Below are positions 5,480 to 5,526 of a stretch of 5,526 nucleotides of DNA, piece by piece; the first letter of the stretch is position 1, and each line of letters begins with the position of its first letter. The position numbers and the translations under genes are program-made. The DNA is from Fidelibacterota bacterium (GTDB lineage Bacteria > Fidelibacterota > Marinisomatia > SCGC-AAA003-L08 > D37C17): positions 29,715-35,240 of the forward strand of contig PAHD01000025.1 in NCBI GenBank assembly GCA_002704685.1, read 5' to 3'. The notes below the pieces were generated by a model that was given only the letters and a program-made list of their open reading frames with translations, did no database searches and was not told where the DNA came from.

Positions 5480-5526
5480 ATGAAAAAAGATATACACCCA
5501 GAAAATTATAGATATGTTGTATTCCA
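5480..5526 (+). CDS. rpmE2: 50S ribosomal protein L31, zinc-independent type B (N-terminal fragment)
   Basis: Only the first 15 codons are inside the window; the gene runs off its end. The peptide MKKDIHPENYRYVVF is the characteristic opening of type B L31 (YkgM/RpmE2-like). Zinc-binding type A L31 has a CxxC-containing start instead. L31 sits on the large subunit and helps bridge the two subunits. It starts nine bases after the rpmB stop, in the same frame, and has no visible Shine-Dalgarno, so translation probably depends on ribosomes finishing rpmB. The type assignment rests on 15 residues but the pattern is distinctive. Confidence 0.85.
   Translation, partial: MKKDIHPENYRYVVF

Noticed and set aside
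1..5526. tRNA, rRNA, CRISPR array, insertion sequence or phage remnants
   Set aside because: None was seen. The window is almost completely filled by conserved single-copy housekeeping genes with short gaps of 61 and 73 bases.

Overview
This 5.5 kb window is an ordinary, tightly packed stretch of bacterial housekeeping genes, all on the + strand. Base composition is strongly AT-rich (about 30 % G+C by eye). The organism makes peptidoglycan. Several proteins have the flavour of the Bacteroidota/Marinimicrobia (FCB) side of the bacterial tree. Rho carries an AQPKTGKT P-loop and a DERPEEVTDMARSV stretch, the amidase has a RENEAIKLEE segment, and L31 is the zinc-free type beginning MKKDIHPENYR. 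Rho lacks the long N-terminal extension common in Bacteroidota. A small AT-rich marine lineage such as Marinimicrobia (SAR406) is my best guess, but this is inferred from remembered family patterns and not from a search.

Layout: (1) 1-2647 holds the 3' end of an N-acetylmuramoyl-L-alanine amidase gene, then murI (glutamate racemase), then folC (folylpolyglutamate/dihydrofolate synthase). The first two overlap by 14 bases and the next two abut with no gap. Neither murI nor folC has a visible Shine-Dalgarno, so the three look like one translationally coupled operon. (2) 2648-2720 is a short gap with a TATAAT box, a G-poor tract and a good AGGAG ribosome site. It leads into rho (transcription termination factor) and, four bases after its stop, an aspartate aminotransferase gene with a GTG start. 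(3) 5167-5227 is a second short gap leading to rpmB (L28). The start of a zinc-independent L31 gene (rpmE2) follows, cut by the window end.

How the genes relate: the amidase trims peptidoglycan during division or remodelling, while MurI supplies the D-glutamate of the peptide stem. FolC and the aminotransferase belong to folate and amino-acid metabolism, and Rho and the two ribosomal proteins to gene expression. No RNA gene, mobile element, CRISPR array or convincing intrinsic terminator was seen, and no stretch over 300 bases lacks a gene.

I found no evidence of a new biological system. The most unusual structural signal is a perfect 22-bp palindrome inside the start of folC (1477-1498). 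Smaller points are the start region of the aminotransferase, the leader of rho, and the pairing of zinc-ligand-free L28 and L31.
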